Source of the DNA: Micromonospora coxensis
GTDB taxonomy: Bacteria > Actinomycetota > Actinomycetes > Mycobacteriales > Micromonosporaceae
DNA: 64,000 nt
Assembly (NCBI RefSeq): GCF_900090295.1
Contig: NZ_LT607753.1
Location: 3,472,001 to 3,536,000, forward strand
Reading direction: 5' to 3'
Part shown: one piece after another, positions 1 to 8,734 of the stretch
How the letters are laid out: each line of letters starts with the position of its first letter
Numbering within the stretch: the stretch's first letter is position 1
Notes under the pieces: generated by a model
Databases searched by the model: none
What the model was told of the DNA's origin: nothing
What the model saw: only the letters and a program-made list of their open reading frames with translations
Program-made: the position numbers and the translations under genes

Positions 1-414
1 TTCGGCACCGGCTACTCGTCGCTCTCGCTGCTCTCCCGCATCCCGGTGCACGAACTGAAGATCGACCGGAGCTTCGTCACCGCGATGGAGGGGTCGACGG
101 AGGCCGCCGCCGTCATCCGCTCCACCCTCGACCTGGGCCGCAGCCTCGACCTGACCGTGGTCGCCGAGGGCGTCGAGAGCGAACCGCAGCGCCGGGCCCT
201 CTGGGAGCTGGGCTGCGCCGCCGGACAGGGCCACCTCTTCGCCCGCCCACTGCCCGCCGGCACCCTCCTCGCCGCCCTCCAGCGCGGCTCGGGCGGCCGT
301 CCGGGCAGTCTCGTCCCGCCGCTGCACGACACCGGCGCGGTCATCCGCCTCGCCCCCGGCCGTCGCCAGCCCGGCCGCGGCCGCGCGACCGGCCTTCCGC
401 ACCTGCCGGCCTGA
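1..414 (+). CDS. EAL-domain protein, C-terminal part (5' end outside window)
   Basis: The reading frame is open from base 1 and stops at 412-414, so only the last 137 residues are present. They match the end of an EAL domain, the family that hydrolyses cyclic di-GMP: a motif like ELKIDRSFV, then VVAEGVES (the conserved EGVE segment), then GQGHLFARPLP, the usual QGY/HLFxRPL ending. A basic, Pro/Arg-rich tail of about 35 residues follows and is probably disordered. In actinomycetes such EAL modules are usually fused to GGDEF, PAS or membrane modules upstream; that part lies outside the window, so activity and full architecture cannot be judged. Confidence 0.85.
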   Translation, partial: FGTGYSSLSLLSRIPVHELKIDRSFVTAMEGSTEAAAVIRSTLDLGRSLDLTVVAEGVESEPQRRALWELGCAAGQGHLFARPLPAGTLLAALQRGSGGRPGSLVPPLHDTGAVIRLAPGRRQPGRGRATGLPHLPA

Positions 415-462
415 CCTCGGGCCCGCCGGGCCGCACCCGGCCGGTCTGCCAGACTTGCCGGC

Positions 463-1758
463 GTGATCGCCCCCGACCGAGCCGCCCGCACCTGGCGCGC
501 GGTGGACTCCGCCGCCGGGGGTCTCGCCCTCGACCTGGGCCTGTACGCCGTCTCCGCCGCCTTCGCGGCGGTCACCGCCGTCACCTCCACCCTGCCGCCG
601 CACCGGGCCTGGGGGAGCGTCGCGGCGCTCGGCTACCTGCTCGCCGCCCTGCTGGTCGCCGGGCAACTCCTCGCCCGCCGGTCCCGTCCGGCACTGGCCG
701 CGACCCCGGTCCGCTGGGCGGTCACCGGGCTGACCTGGGCCACCACCGCCCTGCTGCCGCTGGTGGCGCAGAGCGTGCAGCGGGCGTCGGGGCGTACCGA
801 CCGGGCGCAGGAGGAGGTGGTGGTCGTCGAGCACGCCGGCATCCGGCTGGCCGACACCGGCACCCCGTACCTCGGGCACGACGCCATCGCCGCGCTCCCC
901 GCCGACGAGCGGCTGCTCGGCTACACGCCGTACCAGCCGGGGATGGCGCTGTTCGGGCTGCCCCGGGCCGCCGTCGACGCCTGGTGGACCGACTCGCGGG
1001 TCTGGTTCGCCCTGGTCACCGCGCTGGTGCTGGCCCTGGCCGTGGCCGTCCTGCGCGACCCGCGCCGCCTCCCGACCGACCGGCCGGCCCCGGCGACGGT
1101 GCTGCGGGGCGTACAGGCGGCGACCGTGCTGCCGGTCTGCGCGCTCACCCTCGCCACCGGCGGCGACGACCTGCCCGTACTCGCGCTCTGCCTGCTCGCG
1201 CTGGCGTTCGCCGCCGCCGGGCGGCCCGGCGCGGCGGGCGTCGCGGTCGGGCTCGCCGGGGCGCTGAAGCTCTTCGCCTGGCCCGTCGCCCTCGTCCTGA
1301 TCTTCTGGGGCGCCACCCGCCGGGCCGGGCTGCGGGTCAGCGCCGGCGCGCTCGGACTGCCGCTGCTCGCCCTGGTCCCGGCCCTGCTGGTCGACCGGGA
1401 CGCCCTGGTCGAGAACGTGCTGCGCTTCCCGCTCGGCCACGGCCTGGTCACCAGCCCCGCCCAGTCGCCCTTCCCCGGCCACCTCGTCGCGACCACGCTG
1501 CCGGCCGGCCGGGTGGTCGCCGGCGCGCTGCTCGTCGCCGCCGGGCTGGCCATCGCCGTCCGGCTGCTGCGCCGCCCGCCACGCACCGCCGCCGCCACCG
1601 CGCTGGTCTGCGGGTACGGCCTGCTGGCCGCAATCGGACTGATGCCCTCCACCCGCTTCGGCTACCTGCTCTACCCGCTCGCCCTGCTGGTGTGGGCGCC
1701 CGCGCTCACCCCGACCGGAGTCCCGGTTTCGCCGACAGGAGCCGCCCCCAGGGCGTAG
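463..1758 (+). CDS. Polytopic membrane protein, GT-C/GT87-like glycosyltransferase candidate
   Basis: A 431-residue very hydrophobic protein starting at GTG 463. Roughly ten membrane segments are visible (for example around residues 20-40, 60-80, 95-110, 180-200, 215-245, 265-290 and 350-370). A short polar loop after the third segment contains TPYLGHD and GYTPYQPGMALFG, reminiscent of the extracytoplasmic loop of polyprenyl-phosphate-dependent mannosyltransferases (DUF2029/GT87). The gene ends 10 bases before the phosphoribosyltransferase gene, so the two are probably co-transcribed. The membrane nature is clear; the glycosyltransferase role is inferred from overall architecture, and no catalytic residue was identified with confidence. 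Confidence 0.6.
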   Translation: MIAPDRAARTWRAVDSAAGGLALDLGLYAVSAAFAAVTAVTSTLPPHRAWGSVAALGYLLAALLVAGQLLARRSRPALAATPVRWAVTGLTWATTALLPLVAQSVQRASGRTDRAQEEVVVVEHAGIRLADTGTPYLGHDAIAALPADERLLGYTPYQPGMALFGLPRAAVDAWWTDSRVWFALVTALVLALAVAVLRDPRRLPTDRPAPATVLRGVQAATVLPVCALTLATGGDDLPVLALCLLALAFAAAGRPGAAGVAVGLAGALKLFAWPVALVLIFWGATRRAGLRVSAGALGLPLLALVPALLVDRDALVENVLRFPLGHGLVTSPAQSPFPGHLVATTLPAGRVVAGALLVAAGLAIAVRLLRRPPRTAAATALVCGYGLLAAIGLMPSTRFGYLLYPLALLVWAPALTPTGVPVSPTGAAPRA

Positions 1759-1768
1759 ACCTGGAGAC

Positions 1769-2404
1769 ATGAGCAGCACCTACCGCGATCGCGAGGACGC
1801 CGGCCGGCAGCTCGCCGAACGACTGACCGGCCTGGTCGGGCAACCCGACGTCGTCGTGCTGGGACTGGTCCGGGGCGGCGTGCCGGTGGCCCGGGTCGTC
1901 GCCGACCGGATCGGCGCGCCGCTGGACGTGCTGGTGGTCCGGAAACTGGGCATGCCGTTCGCCCCCGAGGTCGCCTTCGGCGCGCTCGGCCCCGGCGGCG
2001 TCCGGGTGCTCAACGACCCGGTCGCCGCCCAACTCGGCCCGGACGACGTCGCCGACGTGCAACGCCGGGAGCAGGCCGAACTGGAACGCCGGGAGGCCCG
2101 CTACCGGGCCGGCCGGCCACCGCTGGACCTCACCGGCCGTACCGCCGTGATCGTCGACGACGGCCTGGCCACCGGCGCCACCGCCCGGGCCGCCGTCCAG
2201 GTCGCCCGCCACCTCGGCGCCCGCCGGGTCGTCGTGGCGGTGCCGGTCGGCTCCCAGGAGGCGTACGAGATGCTCGCCGCCGAGGCGGACCAGGTGATCT
2301 GCGCCCAGCGCCCACCGGGCTTCGGCGCGGTCGGCGCCTACTACGAGGACTTCCACGAGGTCTCCGACGACGAGGTCGGCGAGGCGCTCATCGCCACCGC
2401 CTGA
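1769..2404 (+). CDS. Phosphoribosyltransferase family protein
   Basis: A 211-residue soluble protein with a type I phosphoribosyltransferase fold. The PRPP-binding signature is seen as VIVDDGLATGATARAA near residue 125-140, and a conserved early loop LGLVRGGVPVA near residue 30 resembles the first substrate loop. The family uses PRPP to phosphoribosylate a base or, in some stand-alone members, has no assigned substrate. It starts at ATG 1769, just after the preceding membrane protein gene, so an operon is likely. The sequence does not fix the substrate. Confidence 0.8.
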   Translation: MSSTYRDREDAGRQLAERLTGLVGQPDVVVLGLVRGGVPVARVVADRIGAPLDVLVVRKLGMPFAPEVAFGALGPGGVRVLNDPVAAQLGPDDVADVQRREQAELERREARYRAGRPPLDLTGRTAVIVDDGLATGATARAAVQVARHLGARRVVVAVPVGSQEAYEMLAAEADQVICAQRPPGFGAVGAYYEDFHEVSDDEVGEALIATA

Positions 2405-2433
2405 AGTTCGCTCCGACCGGGTACCGTCGAGCG

Positions 2434-2847
2434 ATGCAGCTCACCTGTCCCAAGTGTCACGGAGACATGCGCCAGTACGAGCGCAGCGGCGTCGTCATCG
2501 ACCAGTGCGCGGAGTGCCGAGGGATCTTCCTCGACCGCGGCGAGCTCGAGAAGCTCTTCGAGGCCGAGGCCCGCTGGAACCAGCAGCAGAGCCCTTCGGC
2601 GCCGGGGCAGCAGCCCCACGCCCCCGCCCCGCAGCACACCCACGCCCAGGGCGGGTACGCCCCGCCGCCGCCCCCGCCCCCGCACCAGCCGGGCTACCCG
2701 GCCGCCCCGCCGCCGCCCCCGCCCGCCCCCGGCTACCCGCCGCAGCCGGCGTACGGCCACACCGGGCACCAGCAGCAGCACCACGGCTACCACGGGCACT
2801 ACAAGCGCAAGAAGCACAAGAGCTTCCTGGACGAGATGTTCGGCTGA
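2434..2847 (+). CDS. TFIIB-type zinc-ribbon protein with Pro-rich tail
   Basis: A 137-residue protein. Residues 1-50 form a zf-TFIIB zinc ribbon: CPKC near residue 4 and CAEC near residue 27 supply four zinc ligands, followed by GIFLDRGELEKL, which is typical of this small bacterial family. The middle is low complexity (Pro, His, Gln, Tyr; repeated PPPPP and GYP units) and the end is basic (KRKKHKSFLDEMFG). It lies 29 bases after the phosphoribosyltransferase gene on the same strand. The family is recognised; its cellular role is unknown. Confidence 0.8.
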   Translation: MQLTCPKCHGDMRQYERSGVVIDQCAECRGIFLDRGELEKLFEAEARWNQQQSPSAPGQQPHAPAPQHTHAQGGYAPPPPPPPHQPGYPAAPPPPPPAPGYPPQPAYGHTGHQQQHHGYHGHYKRKKHKSFLDEMFG

Positions 2848-2925
2848 GCCGCACGCCGTGGGCCGGGCCGCCCGGCCCACGGCGGCGTCCTGCCGTTCGT
2901 GGCGACCCGTGGCAGGCTGTCAGCC

Positions 2926-3600
2926 ATGAGGCCGATCGCGCAGCACGAGGCGCTGGCCCAGGCGTACCAGGGGATCACCGACGTGGTCCGCGGGCTGGAC
3001 GACGCCGACCTGCAGCGGCCGACCCGCTGCCACGGCTGGCTCGTCGCCGACCTTCTCTTCCACGTCCTCTGCGACGCCCAGCGGGCCCTGGTCGCCCTGG
3101 CCAGCCCCGCCGACGGCCCGCCGGACGTGGACGACGTCAGCTACTGGCGGTCGTTCCCGCCGGGCGGCGACGACACCCGGCACACCTGGTGGGCACGCCG
3201 CTCGGCGGCCGCCTTCGACCGGCCCACCGGCGTGGTCCGGCTCTGGTGCGACACCGCCCCGGCCGCCGTGCGCGCGGCCACCGCCGCCGACCCGGCCGCC
3301 CACGTCACCACCCAGGGTCACGTGCTGCGGGTGGCGGACCTGCTGGCCACGTTGACCACCGAGGCAGGCGTCCATCACCTCGACCTGACGCTCGACCTGC
3401 CCGACGCGCCGCCACCCGGCCCGCTCGCCACCGCGGTCGCCGTGGCCACCATGGACGGTCTGCTCAGCGACGACGCCGTACGCCCCGCCGCCTGGTCGGA
3501 CGCCGACTACCTGCTCAAGGCGACCGGCCGTACCCCGCTGACCGACCGGGACCGGTGGGAGCTGGGCGAGGCGGCGGGCTGGTTCCCGCTGCTCGGTTGA
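2926..3600 (+). CDS. DinB/maleylpyruvate-isomerase-like (TIGR03083-type) protein
   Basis: A 224-residue protein starting at ATG 2926; an upstream in-frame GTG at 2899 adds nine residues with no conservation signal. The N-terminal segment (residues 10-60) has the helical DinB-like pattern ending in TRCHGWLVADLLFHV, matching the W-x-V-x-D-L-x-x-H region of mycothiol-dependent maleylpyruvate isomerase-like proteins. A second His region, THVL-like QGHVLRVADLLATL, occurs near residue 128. These proteins are metal-binding and many are presumed to use mycothiol; the substrate here is unknown. The gene is convergent with dnaB, with 15 bases between the stop codons. Confidence 0.7.
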   Translation: MRPIAQHEALAQAYQGITDVVRGLDDADLQRPTRCHGWLVADLLFHVLCDAQRALVALASPADGPPDVDDVSYWRSFPPGGDDTRHTWWARRSAAAFDRPTGVVRLWCDTAPAAVRAATAADPAAHVTTQGHVLRVADLLATLTTEAGVHHLDLTLDLPDAPPPGPLATAVAVATMDGLLSDDAVRPAAWSDADYLLKATGRTPLTDRDRWELGEAAGWFPLLG

Positions 3601-3615
3601 GCGACTGTCGAGCCC

Positions 3616-5022
3616 TCAGACGACCGCCATGTCGACGAAGCGGGACAGGTGCAGCTGGGCGGCGACCGTGATGCTGTCGGTCGGACCATTTCGGTGCTTG
3701 GCGACGATGAAGTCCGCCTCGCCGGCCCGGGGCGACTCCTTGTCGTAGTAGTCGTCGCGGTGCAGCAGGATGACCACGTCGGCGTCCTGCTCGATCGAGC
3801 CCGACTCACGCAGGTCGGACAGCTGGGGTCGCTTGTCCGTACGCTGCTCCGGGCCACGGTTCAGCTGACTCACCGCGATCACCGGGCACTCGACCTCCTT
3901 GGCCAGCAGCTTCAGGCCACGGGAGAGGTCCGCGACCTCCTGCTGCCGGCTCTCGGTCCGTTTCGGCGAGGTCATCAGCTGGAGATAGTCGACCACGATC
4001 ATCTTGAGGTCGTGCTTCTGCTTGAGCCTTCGCGCCTTGGCCCGGATCTCCATCAGGTTCATGCTCGGCGTGTCGTCGACGAAGAGCGGCGCCTCGCTGA
4101 TCTCGCCCATGCAGCGGGCGAGCTTGGTCCAGTCGTCGTCGGAGAGCTGGCCGCTGCGCAGCACGTGCAGGGGGACGCGGGCCTCGGCCGAGAGGAGTCG
4201 CATGACGATCTCGACCTTGCTCATTTCCAGCGAGAAGATCGCCGCCGCCTGGTTGGCGCGGATAGCCGCATTTCGGGCAAAGTCCATGCTAGCGGTCGAT
4301 TTGCCCAGACCAGGTCGCCCTGCAACGATAATAAGTTGGCCCGGGTGCAGGCCGTTGAGCAGCCGATCGAGGTCGGTGAAGCCGGTCGGCACGCCGGTCA
4401 TCACGCCGCCCTGGGCGCCGACCGCCTCGATCTCGTCCAGCGTCGGCTGGAGCATGTCCGCCAGGACGGCGAAGTCCTCGCTGACCCGCTTCTCGGTCAC
4501 CTCGTAGACGGCCTGCTGGGCCAGGTCGACGATGTCGTCGACGTCCCGGCTGCCGCCGTTGGCGGTGCCGTAGCCGAGCTGCACGATCCGGGTGCCGGCC
4601 TCGACCAGCCGGCGCAGCACGGCGCGCTCGCCGACGATCCGCGCGTAGTACGCGGCGTTCGCCGCCGTCGGCACGCTCGCGATGAGGGTGTGCAGGTAGG
4701 GCGCGCCGCCGACCCGGGCCAGGTCACCGGAGTCGGCCAGGGCCGCCGCGACGGTGATCGCGTCGGCCGGCTCGCCCCGGCCGTAGATGTCGAGGATCGT
4801 GTCGAAGATGGTGGCGTGGATCGGCCGGTAGAAGTCGTTCGTCTTCAGGATCTCGACGACGTCGGCGATGGCGTCCTTGGAGAGCAGCATGCCGCCGAGG
4901 ACGCACTGCTCGGCGGCGACGTCCTGCGGCGGGGTCTTGTCGAACTGACCCTCGCGCTGCGCCGGGGCGGACCCCTGCCCGCCGGCCCGGGGCTCCGCCC
5001 GCATGTCGTCGGTGACCGACAC
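3616..5022 (-). CDS. dnaB: Replicative DNA helicase DnaB
   Basis: A 468-residue hexameric replicative helicase that unwinds DNA ahead of the fork. The N-terminal DnaB domain begins near residue 28 (PQDVAAEQCVLGGML), followed by the RecA-like motor: Walker A AGRPGLGKST near residue 240, Walker B IVVDYLQLM, and the DnaB-specific LSQLNR-type segment (AVSQLNRGPEQR). The start is the GTG at 5020-5022, which follows an AGGGGGA ribosome site at good spacing; the frame stays open upstream, but that extension lies over DnaA-box DNA. No intein interrupts the Walker A or Walker B regions. The upstream intergenic region carries several DnaA boxes, and dciA, a helicase-loading factor gene, is also in the window. 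Confidence 0.97.
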   Translation of the reverse strand: MSVTDDMRAEPRAGGQGSAPAQREGQFDKTPPQDVAAEQCVLGGMLLSKDAIADVVEILKTNDFYRPIHATIFDTILDIYGRGEPADAITVAAALADSGDLARVGGAPYLHTLIASVPTAANAAYYARIVGERAVLRRLVEAGTRIVQLGYGTANGGSRDVDDIVDLAQQAVYEVTEKRVSEDFAVLADMLQPTLDEIEAVGAQGGVMTGVPTGFTDLDRLLNGLHPGQLIIVAGRPGLGKSTASMDFARNAAIRANQAAAIFSLEMSKVEIVMRLLSAEARVPLHVLRSGQLSDDDWTKLARCMGEISEAPLFVDDTPSMNLMEIRAKARRLKQKHDLKMIVVDYLQLMTSPKRTESRQQEVADLSRGLKLLAKEVECPVIAVSQLNRGPEQRTDKRPQLSDLRESGSIEQDADVVILLHRDDYYDKESPRAGEADFIVAKHRNGPTDSITVAAQLHLSRFVDMAVV

Positions 5023-5171
5023 GGATCCCCCTCCACTGCGTCGGGTCGAGTCCAGCTCTACCGGCCAGGTACGACAACTTCCGATCGGACCGGGCCGGTC
5101 GATCGGGGGGCATCGCGCGACCGGTCGGTGCCCCACGATACGGAACCCGAGGTCAGCGCACCAAGAGCGGC

Positions 5172-5312
5172 GGTGGACGAGCCTCGGGACAACCTGTGGA
5201 CGCGAGTGGACAACCGTGTGCGTAGCGTGTGCACAGCCTGTGGACAACGGATGGGGAATTCCGGGCCATAATCGTCTGACCTGCGGAAACTTGATCCCCA
5301 CCCTGTGGACGA
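5172..5312. promoter_or_regulatory. DnaA-box cluster in the dnaB / membrane-protein intergenic region
   Basis: The 398 bases between dnaB and the divergent gene contain several copies of the actinobacterial DnaA box TGTGGACAA and variants: GGTGGACGA 5172-5180, TGTGGACGC 5195-5203, AGTGGACAA 5205-5213, TGTGCACAG 5228-5236, TGTGGACAA 5239-5247 (perfect) and TGTGGACGA 5304-5312. All are in the same orientation. A possible -10 element TACTAT lies at 5349-5354 for the rightward gene. The boxes could let DnaA regulate dnaB or titrate DnaA; that role is inference. Confidence 0.75.
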
Positions 5313-5420
5313 ATATTTTCCGGTGCGGCTTCTGGGCCGGATTTCCCGTACTATCTGCTGCGAACGGCTACACCTGGACAGCGGATTGCACTTTCGGTTG
5401 AGAAGGGTCACGCTCCGGCC

Positions 5421-6995
5421 GTGAGTTACCGGGACTGGGAGCGCGGGGAGGGCAGCCCGCGCGAGGGCCGGCCGATCGCTCCGTGGGAGGGCCCCGGCGA
5501 GCCGGTCCCGGCCGACCCGTACTCCACCCGAGCGGAGCGGCGCCGTACGCCGAGCCGACGTCGGGCGATCGAGCGTGGCCAGCAGGAGCCGGTCGACGCG
5601 TACCTGCCGCAGTGGGCCGTGGAGTCCGGGATCGCGCACGCCGACGGGCGGGGTCGCCACGCCGCCCCGGACGACGACGAGGACGACGACCGGCCCGTCT
5701 CCGGCCCGGGGCGACGCGCGGCGCGGCGACGCGCCGAGCGCACCTGGGGTGAGCTCCGGGCGATCGGCGCGGCGCCCGAGGCGGACGACCACACCCGTGA
5801 GTGGACCTTCGACCGCCCGCAGGAGCAGGGGTACGTGGGCAGCCGGCGCGCCGACGACGACTCCCCGGTCTCCTCGCCCGCGCCGACGGCCCGCCCGCGC
5901 CGCTCCGCCACCCGACGCCCCCAGGTGATCTGGTCCGGGCTGGAGGAGACCGAGGGTGAGCCGGCCACGGACGACGGTGAGCCGGAGCGGCCGACCCGCC
6001 GCAGCCGTCGGGCGACCGCCGACGACTCCTGGGCCCGCCCGGCGGTGGATCCGTGGAGCCGAGCGGAACGGGCCGTCGAGCCGGAGCCCCCGCCCGCGGT
6101 GGACCCGTGGGACGCCTCCGGGGTGCACGTCTGGCAGCGCTCCGGCGGTGACGACCCGTGGGACCGGGCGGGCGGCACGGCCGGTTGGGGGGACAGCACC
6201 GGCCAGTTCGACCGGTTCAGCGACACCGCGCAGTGGGACCGTACCGACGCCGGGCTGCGGGACGCCGGGACCGGTCGGCGGGCCCGGTACGCCGACACGA
6301 GTCCCTGGGACGAGGACCGCACGGACGTCGGTCGTTGGGACCGTACGATTCCGCCGCAGTCGGCGGAGCCGGACACGGGTGCGGGCTGGCCGTGGGCGGA
6401 GCAGCCGGAGGGCTTCTGGTCGGGCACCCGCCTGGCCGGGGACGATCCCCGGTGGATGGATCCGCCGCCGTCGGCGCCGCGTTCTCCGGCGGTGGCGTAC
6501 AGCGCGCCGCGTCCGCGCTCGGCGCCCCGGCGTCGGCCGGAGCCGGTCGCCCCGGCGGCCGCGCCGTCCTGGCGGGACCGGATCGAGTCTGTGGGTGCCG
6601 GCGGTGGGTGGAACCGCCGGCTGGAGGACGACCTGCTCGACCCGGATCCGGGTGGTCCGCTGCGTCCGCTGGTCTACACGGCGGCCTGTTACCTGGTCCC
6701 GGCGGTGCTGGTCTTCCTGTGGCTGCTCACCCTGGACGGTCAGGCGCCCGCCGGCTGTGTGACGGACATCAGCGGCGGTGGGTGCGACTCGCCGCGGGCG
6801 CACGCCTTCGGGTCCCTGGTGGCGGGGGCGCCGCGCTTCGGGTTGGCGTTCGTGAGCAGCCTGGTGGTCGCGGGGCTGCTGCGCCGGGTCGGTACGACGT
6901 GGCGGCCGGCGACGGTGGCGCTGGCGGCAGCCGTGGTCGGTGGTGGTCTCTCCACCGTGATGATCAGCGCGTTCACCGGTCAGCCGATCGGCTGA
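5421..6995 (+). CDS. Uncharacterised membrane protein with long Asp/Arg/Trp-rich cytoplasmic region
   Basis: A 524-residue protein starting at GTG 5421 with the sequence SYRDWERGEG. Residues 1 to about 410 are highly charged and low complexity (runs of Asp around DDDEDDDR, Arg-rich stretches, and repeated short Trp units such as VDPWSRAE, VDPWDASG, DDPWDRAG, TAQWDRTD, ADTSPWDED and VGRWDRT). The last 110 residues hold three likely membrane segments (YTAACYLVPAVLVFLWLLTL; the FGLAFVSSLVVAGLL region; VALAAAVVGGGLSTVMISAF). It is transcribed away from dnaB across the DnaA-box cluster. The family was not recognised. The tail-anchored layout with a disordered cytoplasmic part suggests an interaction scaffold, which is inference only. 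Confidence 0.65.
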   Translation: MSYRDWERGEGSPREGRPIAPWEGPGEPVPADPYSTRAERRRTPSRRRAIERGQQEPVDAYLPQWAVESGIAHADGRGRHAAPDDDEDDDRPVSGPGRRAARRRAERTWGELRAIGAAPEADDHTREWTFDRPQEQGYVGSRRADDDSPVSSPAPTARPRRSATRRPQVIWSGLEETEGEPATDDGEPERPTRRSRRATADDSWARPAVDPWSRAERAVEPEPPPAVDPWDASGVHVWQRSGGDDPWDRAGGTAGWGDSTGQFDRFSDTAQWDRTDAGLRDAGTGRRARYADTSPWDEDRTDVGRWDRTIPPQSAEPDTGAGWPWAEQPEGFWSGTRLAGDDPRWMDPPPSAPRSPAVAYSAPRPRSAPRRRPEPVAPAAAPSWRDRIESVGAGGGWNRRLEDDLLDPDPGGPLRPLVYTAACYLVPAVLVFLWLLTLDGQAPAGCVTDISGGGCDSPRAHAFGSLVAGAPRFGLAFVSSLVVAGLLRRVGTTWRPATVALAAAVVGGGLSTVMISAFTGQPIG

Positions 6996-7026
6996 CCTGG
7001 CCGGCGTCGCCGGCTCGTGGAAGATG

Positions 7027-7065
7027 CGGAAGGGCCCGCACCGGTTGCCGGTGCGGGCCCTTCCG
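7027..7065. terminator. Bidirectional hairpin terminator after rplI
   Basis: Perfect 18-base inverted repeat with a 3-base loop: arms 7027-7044 and 7048-7065, centred on GCACCGG TTG CCGGTGC. It lies between the convergent ends of the unknown membrane protein gene and rplI and can serve both. Confidence 0.85.
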
Positions 7066-7080
7066 TCGTGCTGTCGGGTG

Positions 7081-7527
7081 TCAGCCCTGGACGACGTTGA
7101 GGTCGAACTTGGCGGTCACCTCGGGGTGCAGCTTGATGCGCACCGGGTAGGAGCCGGTCGACTTGATGTGACCGGGCAGTTCCAGCCGACGCCGGTCGAG
7201 GACCGGGCCGCCGGCGGCCTTGACGGCGTCGACGATCTCGGCCGGGGTGACCGAGCCGAAGAGCCGACCACCGTCACCGGCGCGGGCCTTCAGGCTGACC
7301 TTGAGGCCCTCGAGCTGGCCCTTGACCTCGTTGGCGTGGCCGAGGTCGCGGATCTCGCGGGCCGAGCGGGCCCGCTTGATCAGCGTGACCTGCTTCTCCG
7401 CACCCTTGGTCCAGGCGATCGCGAAGCCCTGCGGCAGCAGGTAGTTACGGCCGTAGCCGTTCTTGACCTCGACGATGTCGCCGGGGGCACCGAGACCGGA
7501 AACTTCCTGGGTCAGGATGATCTTCAT
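7081..7527 (-). CDS. rplI: 50S ribosomal protein L9
   Basis: A 148-residue protein of the normal L9 length. The N-terminal RNA-binding domain begins [20 protein letters not shown] and includes the family signature around [14 protein letters not shown] long connecting helix and the C-terminal domain ([18 protein letters not shown]) follow. It is the last gene of the rpsF-ssb-rpsR-rplI operon, 14 bases after rpsR, and is followed by a strong hairpin terminator. Confidence 0.98.
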   Translation of the reverse strand: MKIILTQEVSGLGAPGDIVEVKNGYGRNYLLPQGFAIAWTKGAEKQVTLIKRARSAREIRDLGHANEVKGQLEGLKVSLKARAGDGGRLFGSVTPAEIVDAVKAAGGPVLDRRRLELPGHIKSTGSYPVRIKLHPEVTAKFDLNVVQG

Positions 7528-7541
7528 GTCGGTGCCTCCTC

Positions 7542-7781
7542 TCAGCGGGCCGTCGCCGTGTACGGCAGGAGCGCCATCTCACGGGCGTTCTTGACCGCAC
7601 GGGCGATCTGGCGCTGCTGCTGCGAGGTGACGCCGGTCACCCGCCGAGCGCGGATCTTGCCGCGGTCGGAGATGAACTTGCGCAGCAGCGCGGTGTCCTT
7701 GTAGTCGATGTAGGTGATCCCGTCCTTGTCGAGCGGGTTCACCTTCTTCTTCGGCTTGCGAAGTGCCGCAGCCTTGGCCAT
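7542..7781 (-). CDS. rpsR: 30S ribosomal protein S18
   Basis: A 79-residue protein, normal for S18. The start is ATG 7781 ([13 protein letters not shown]); the open frame continues upstream to 7823 but that is not conserved. Conserved features are the basic N-terminus, [19 protein letters not shown] and the C-terminal helix around [18 protein letters not shown]. It has no CxxC zinc motif, so it is the zinc-independent form. It binds next to S6 in the 30S platform, and the S6:S18 pair is known in other bacteria to bind the leader of this operon. Confidence 0.97.
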   Translation of the reverse strand: MAKAAALRKPKKKVNPLDKDGITYIDYKDTALLRKFISDRGKIRARRVTGVTSQQQRQIARAVKNAREMALLPYTATAR

Positions 7782-7822
7782 TGCTCGTGCTCCTGGTTTG
7801 CGATCGCGGGCGCTCGGCGCCA

Positions 7823-8338
7823 TTAGAACGGAGGCTCCTCGTCGAAGTTGCCGCCCGAACCACCGCGCGAGGGGGCGGGCGCGGCCGAGGCCCAGGGGTC
7901 GTCGAAGTTGCCTCCGCCGCCGCCCTGACCACCACCGCCGCCGGAGCCGAAGCCACCGCCGCCGCCACCGGAGCGCGACATCTTCTGCACCTTCGCCGTG
8001 GCGTAGCGCAGCGACGGGCCGATCTCGTCGACCTCGAGCTCGATGACGGTGCGCTTCTCACCCTCGCGGGTCTCGTACGACCGCTGACGCAGCCGACCCG
8101 AGACGATCACACGGGCGCCCCGCTGGAGCGACTCGGCGACGTGCTCCGCCGCCTGCCGCCACACGGTGCAGGCCAGGAAGAGCGGCTCGCCGTCCTTCCA
8201 CTCGCCGGAGGCCTTGTCCATGAACCGGGGCGTCGAAGCGACCCGGAACTTGGCGACCGCCGCACCGGACGGGGTGAACCGCAACTCGGGGTCATCGGTC
8301 AGGTTGCCGATGACCGTGATGGTGGTGTCTCCTGCCAT
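7823..8338 (-). CDS. ssb: Single-stranded DNA-binding protein
   Basis: A 171-residue SSB starting at ATG 8338 ([20 protein letters not shown]), preceded by a GGAGATGG ribosome site; a further in-frame ATG six codons upstream is less likely. The OB fold covers residues 1-115. The C-terminal tail is Gly-rich and ends in the acidic tip DEEPPF, close to the canonical DDDIPF that recruits replication and repair proteins. It sits between rpsF and rpsR, its standard place, so SSB supply is tied to ribosomal protein transcription. Confidence 0.97.
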   Translation of the reverse strand: MAGDTTITVIGNLTDDPELRFTPSGAAVAKFRVASTPRFMDKASGEWKDGEPLFLACTVWRQAAEHVAESLQRGARVIVSGRLRQRSYETREGEKRTVIELEVDEIGPSLRYATAKVQKMSRSGGGGGGFGSGGGGGQGGGGGNFDDPWASAAPAPSRGGSGGNFDEEPPF

Positions 8339-8434
8339 GACCATCTCCTCGCGCACTCATCGTTCTGCCGTACAGGCTCTCAGAACCCTCTGACAGCGCC
8401 GATGAGGCTGATCCGGGCGAACCGGGTTGAATGC

Positions 8435-8725
8435 TTAGCGCATCTCCGGCCGGATGACCTTGGTGCGCAGCACGGACTCGTTGAGCCGCAGCTGGCGGTC
8501 CAGTTCGGCCACCGCCTCCGGCGTCGCCTGAAGGTCAACGACGGCGTAGATGCCCTCGGCCTTCTTGTTGATCTCGTACGCGAGGCGCCGGCGGCCCCAC
8601 ACGTCCGTCTTCTCCACCGAGCCACCCGCGGTCCGGATCACGTTCAGGTACGTGTCGAGCGACGGGGCGACGGTGCGCTCCTCGAGACTGGGGTCGAGGA
8701 TCACCATGACTTCGTAATGACGCAA
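8435..8725 (-). CDS. rpsF: 30S ribosomal protein S6
   Basis: A 96-residue S6. The start is TTG at 8723-8725, chosen because AGGAGGTGA lies seven bases upstream and because the product begins with the conserved [12 protein letters not shown]6 heterodimerises with S18 on the 30S platform. It is first in the rpsF-ssb-rpsR-rplI operon. Its ribosome binding site can be masked by a leader structure (see 8735-8779), suggesting feedback control by S6:S18. Confidence 0.97.
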   Translation of the reverse strand: MRHYEVMVILDPSLEERTVAPSLDTYLNVIRTAGGSVEKTDVWGRRRLAYEINKKAEGIYAVVDLQATPEAVAELDRQLRLNESVLRTKVIRPEMR

Positions 8726-8734
8726 GACGTACTC

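Noticed and set aside
3616..5022. Intein in DnaB (common in actinobacteria and cyanobacteria)
   Set aside because: Walker A and Walker B regions are uninterrupted and the length is normal.
4940..5301. N-terminal extension of DnaB to 561 residues
   Set aside because: The upstream part is Arg/Pro-rich, covers DnaA boxes and has no ribosome site; GTG 5022 has a good one and gives the normal length.
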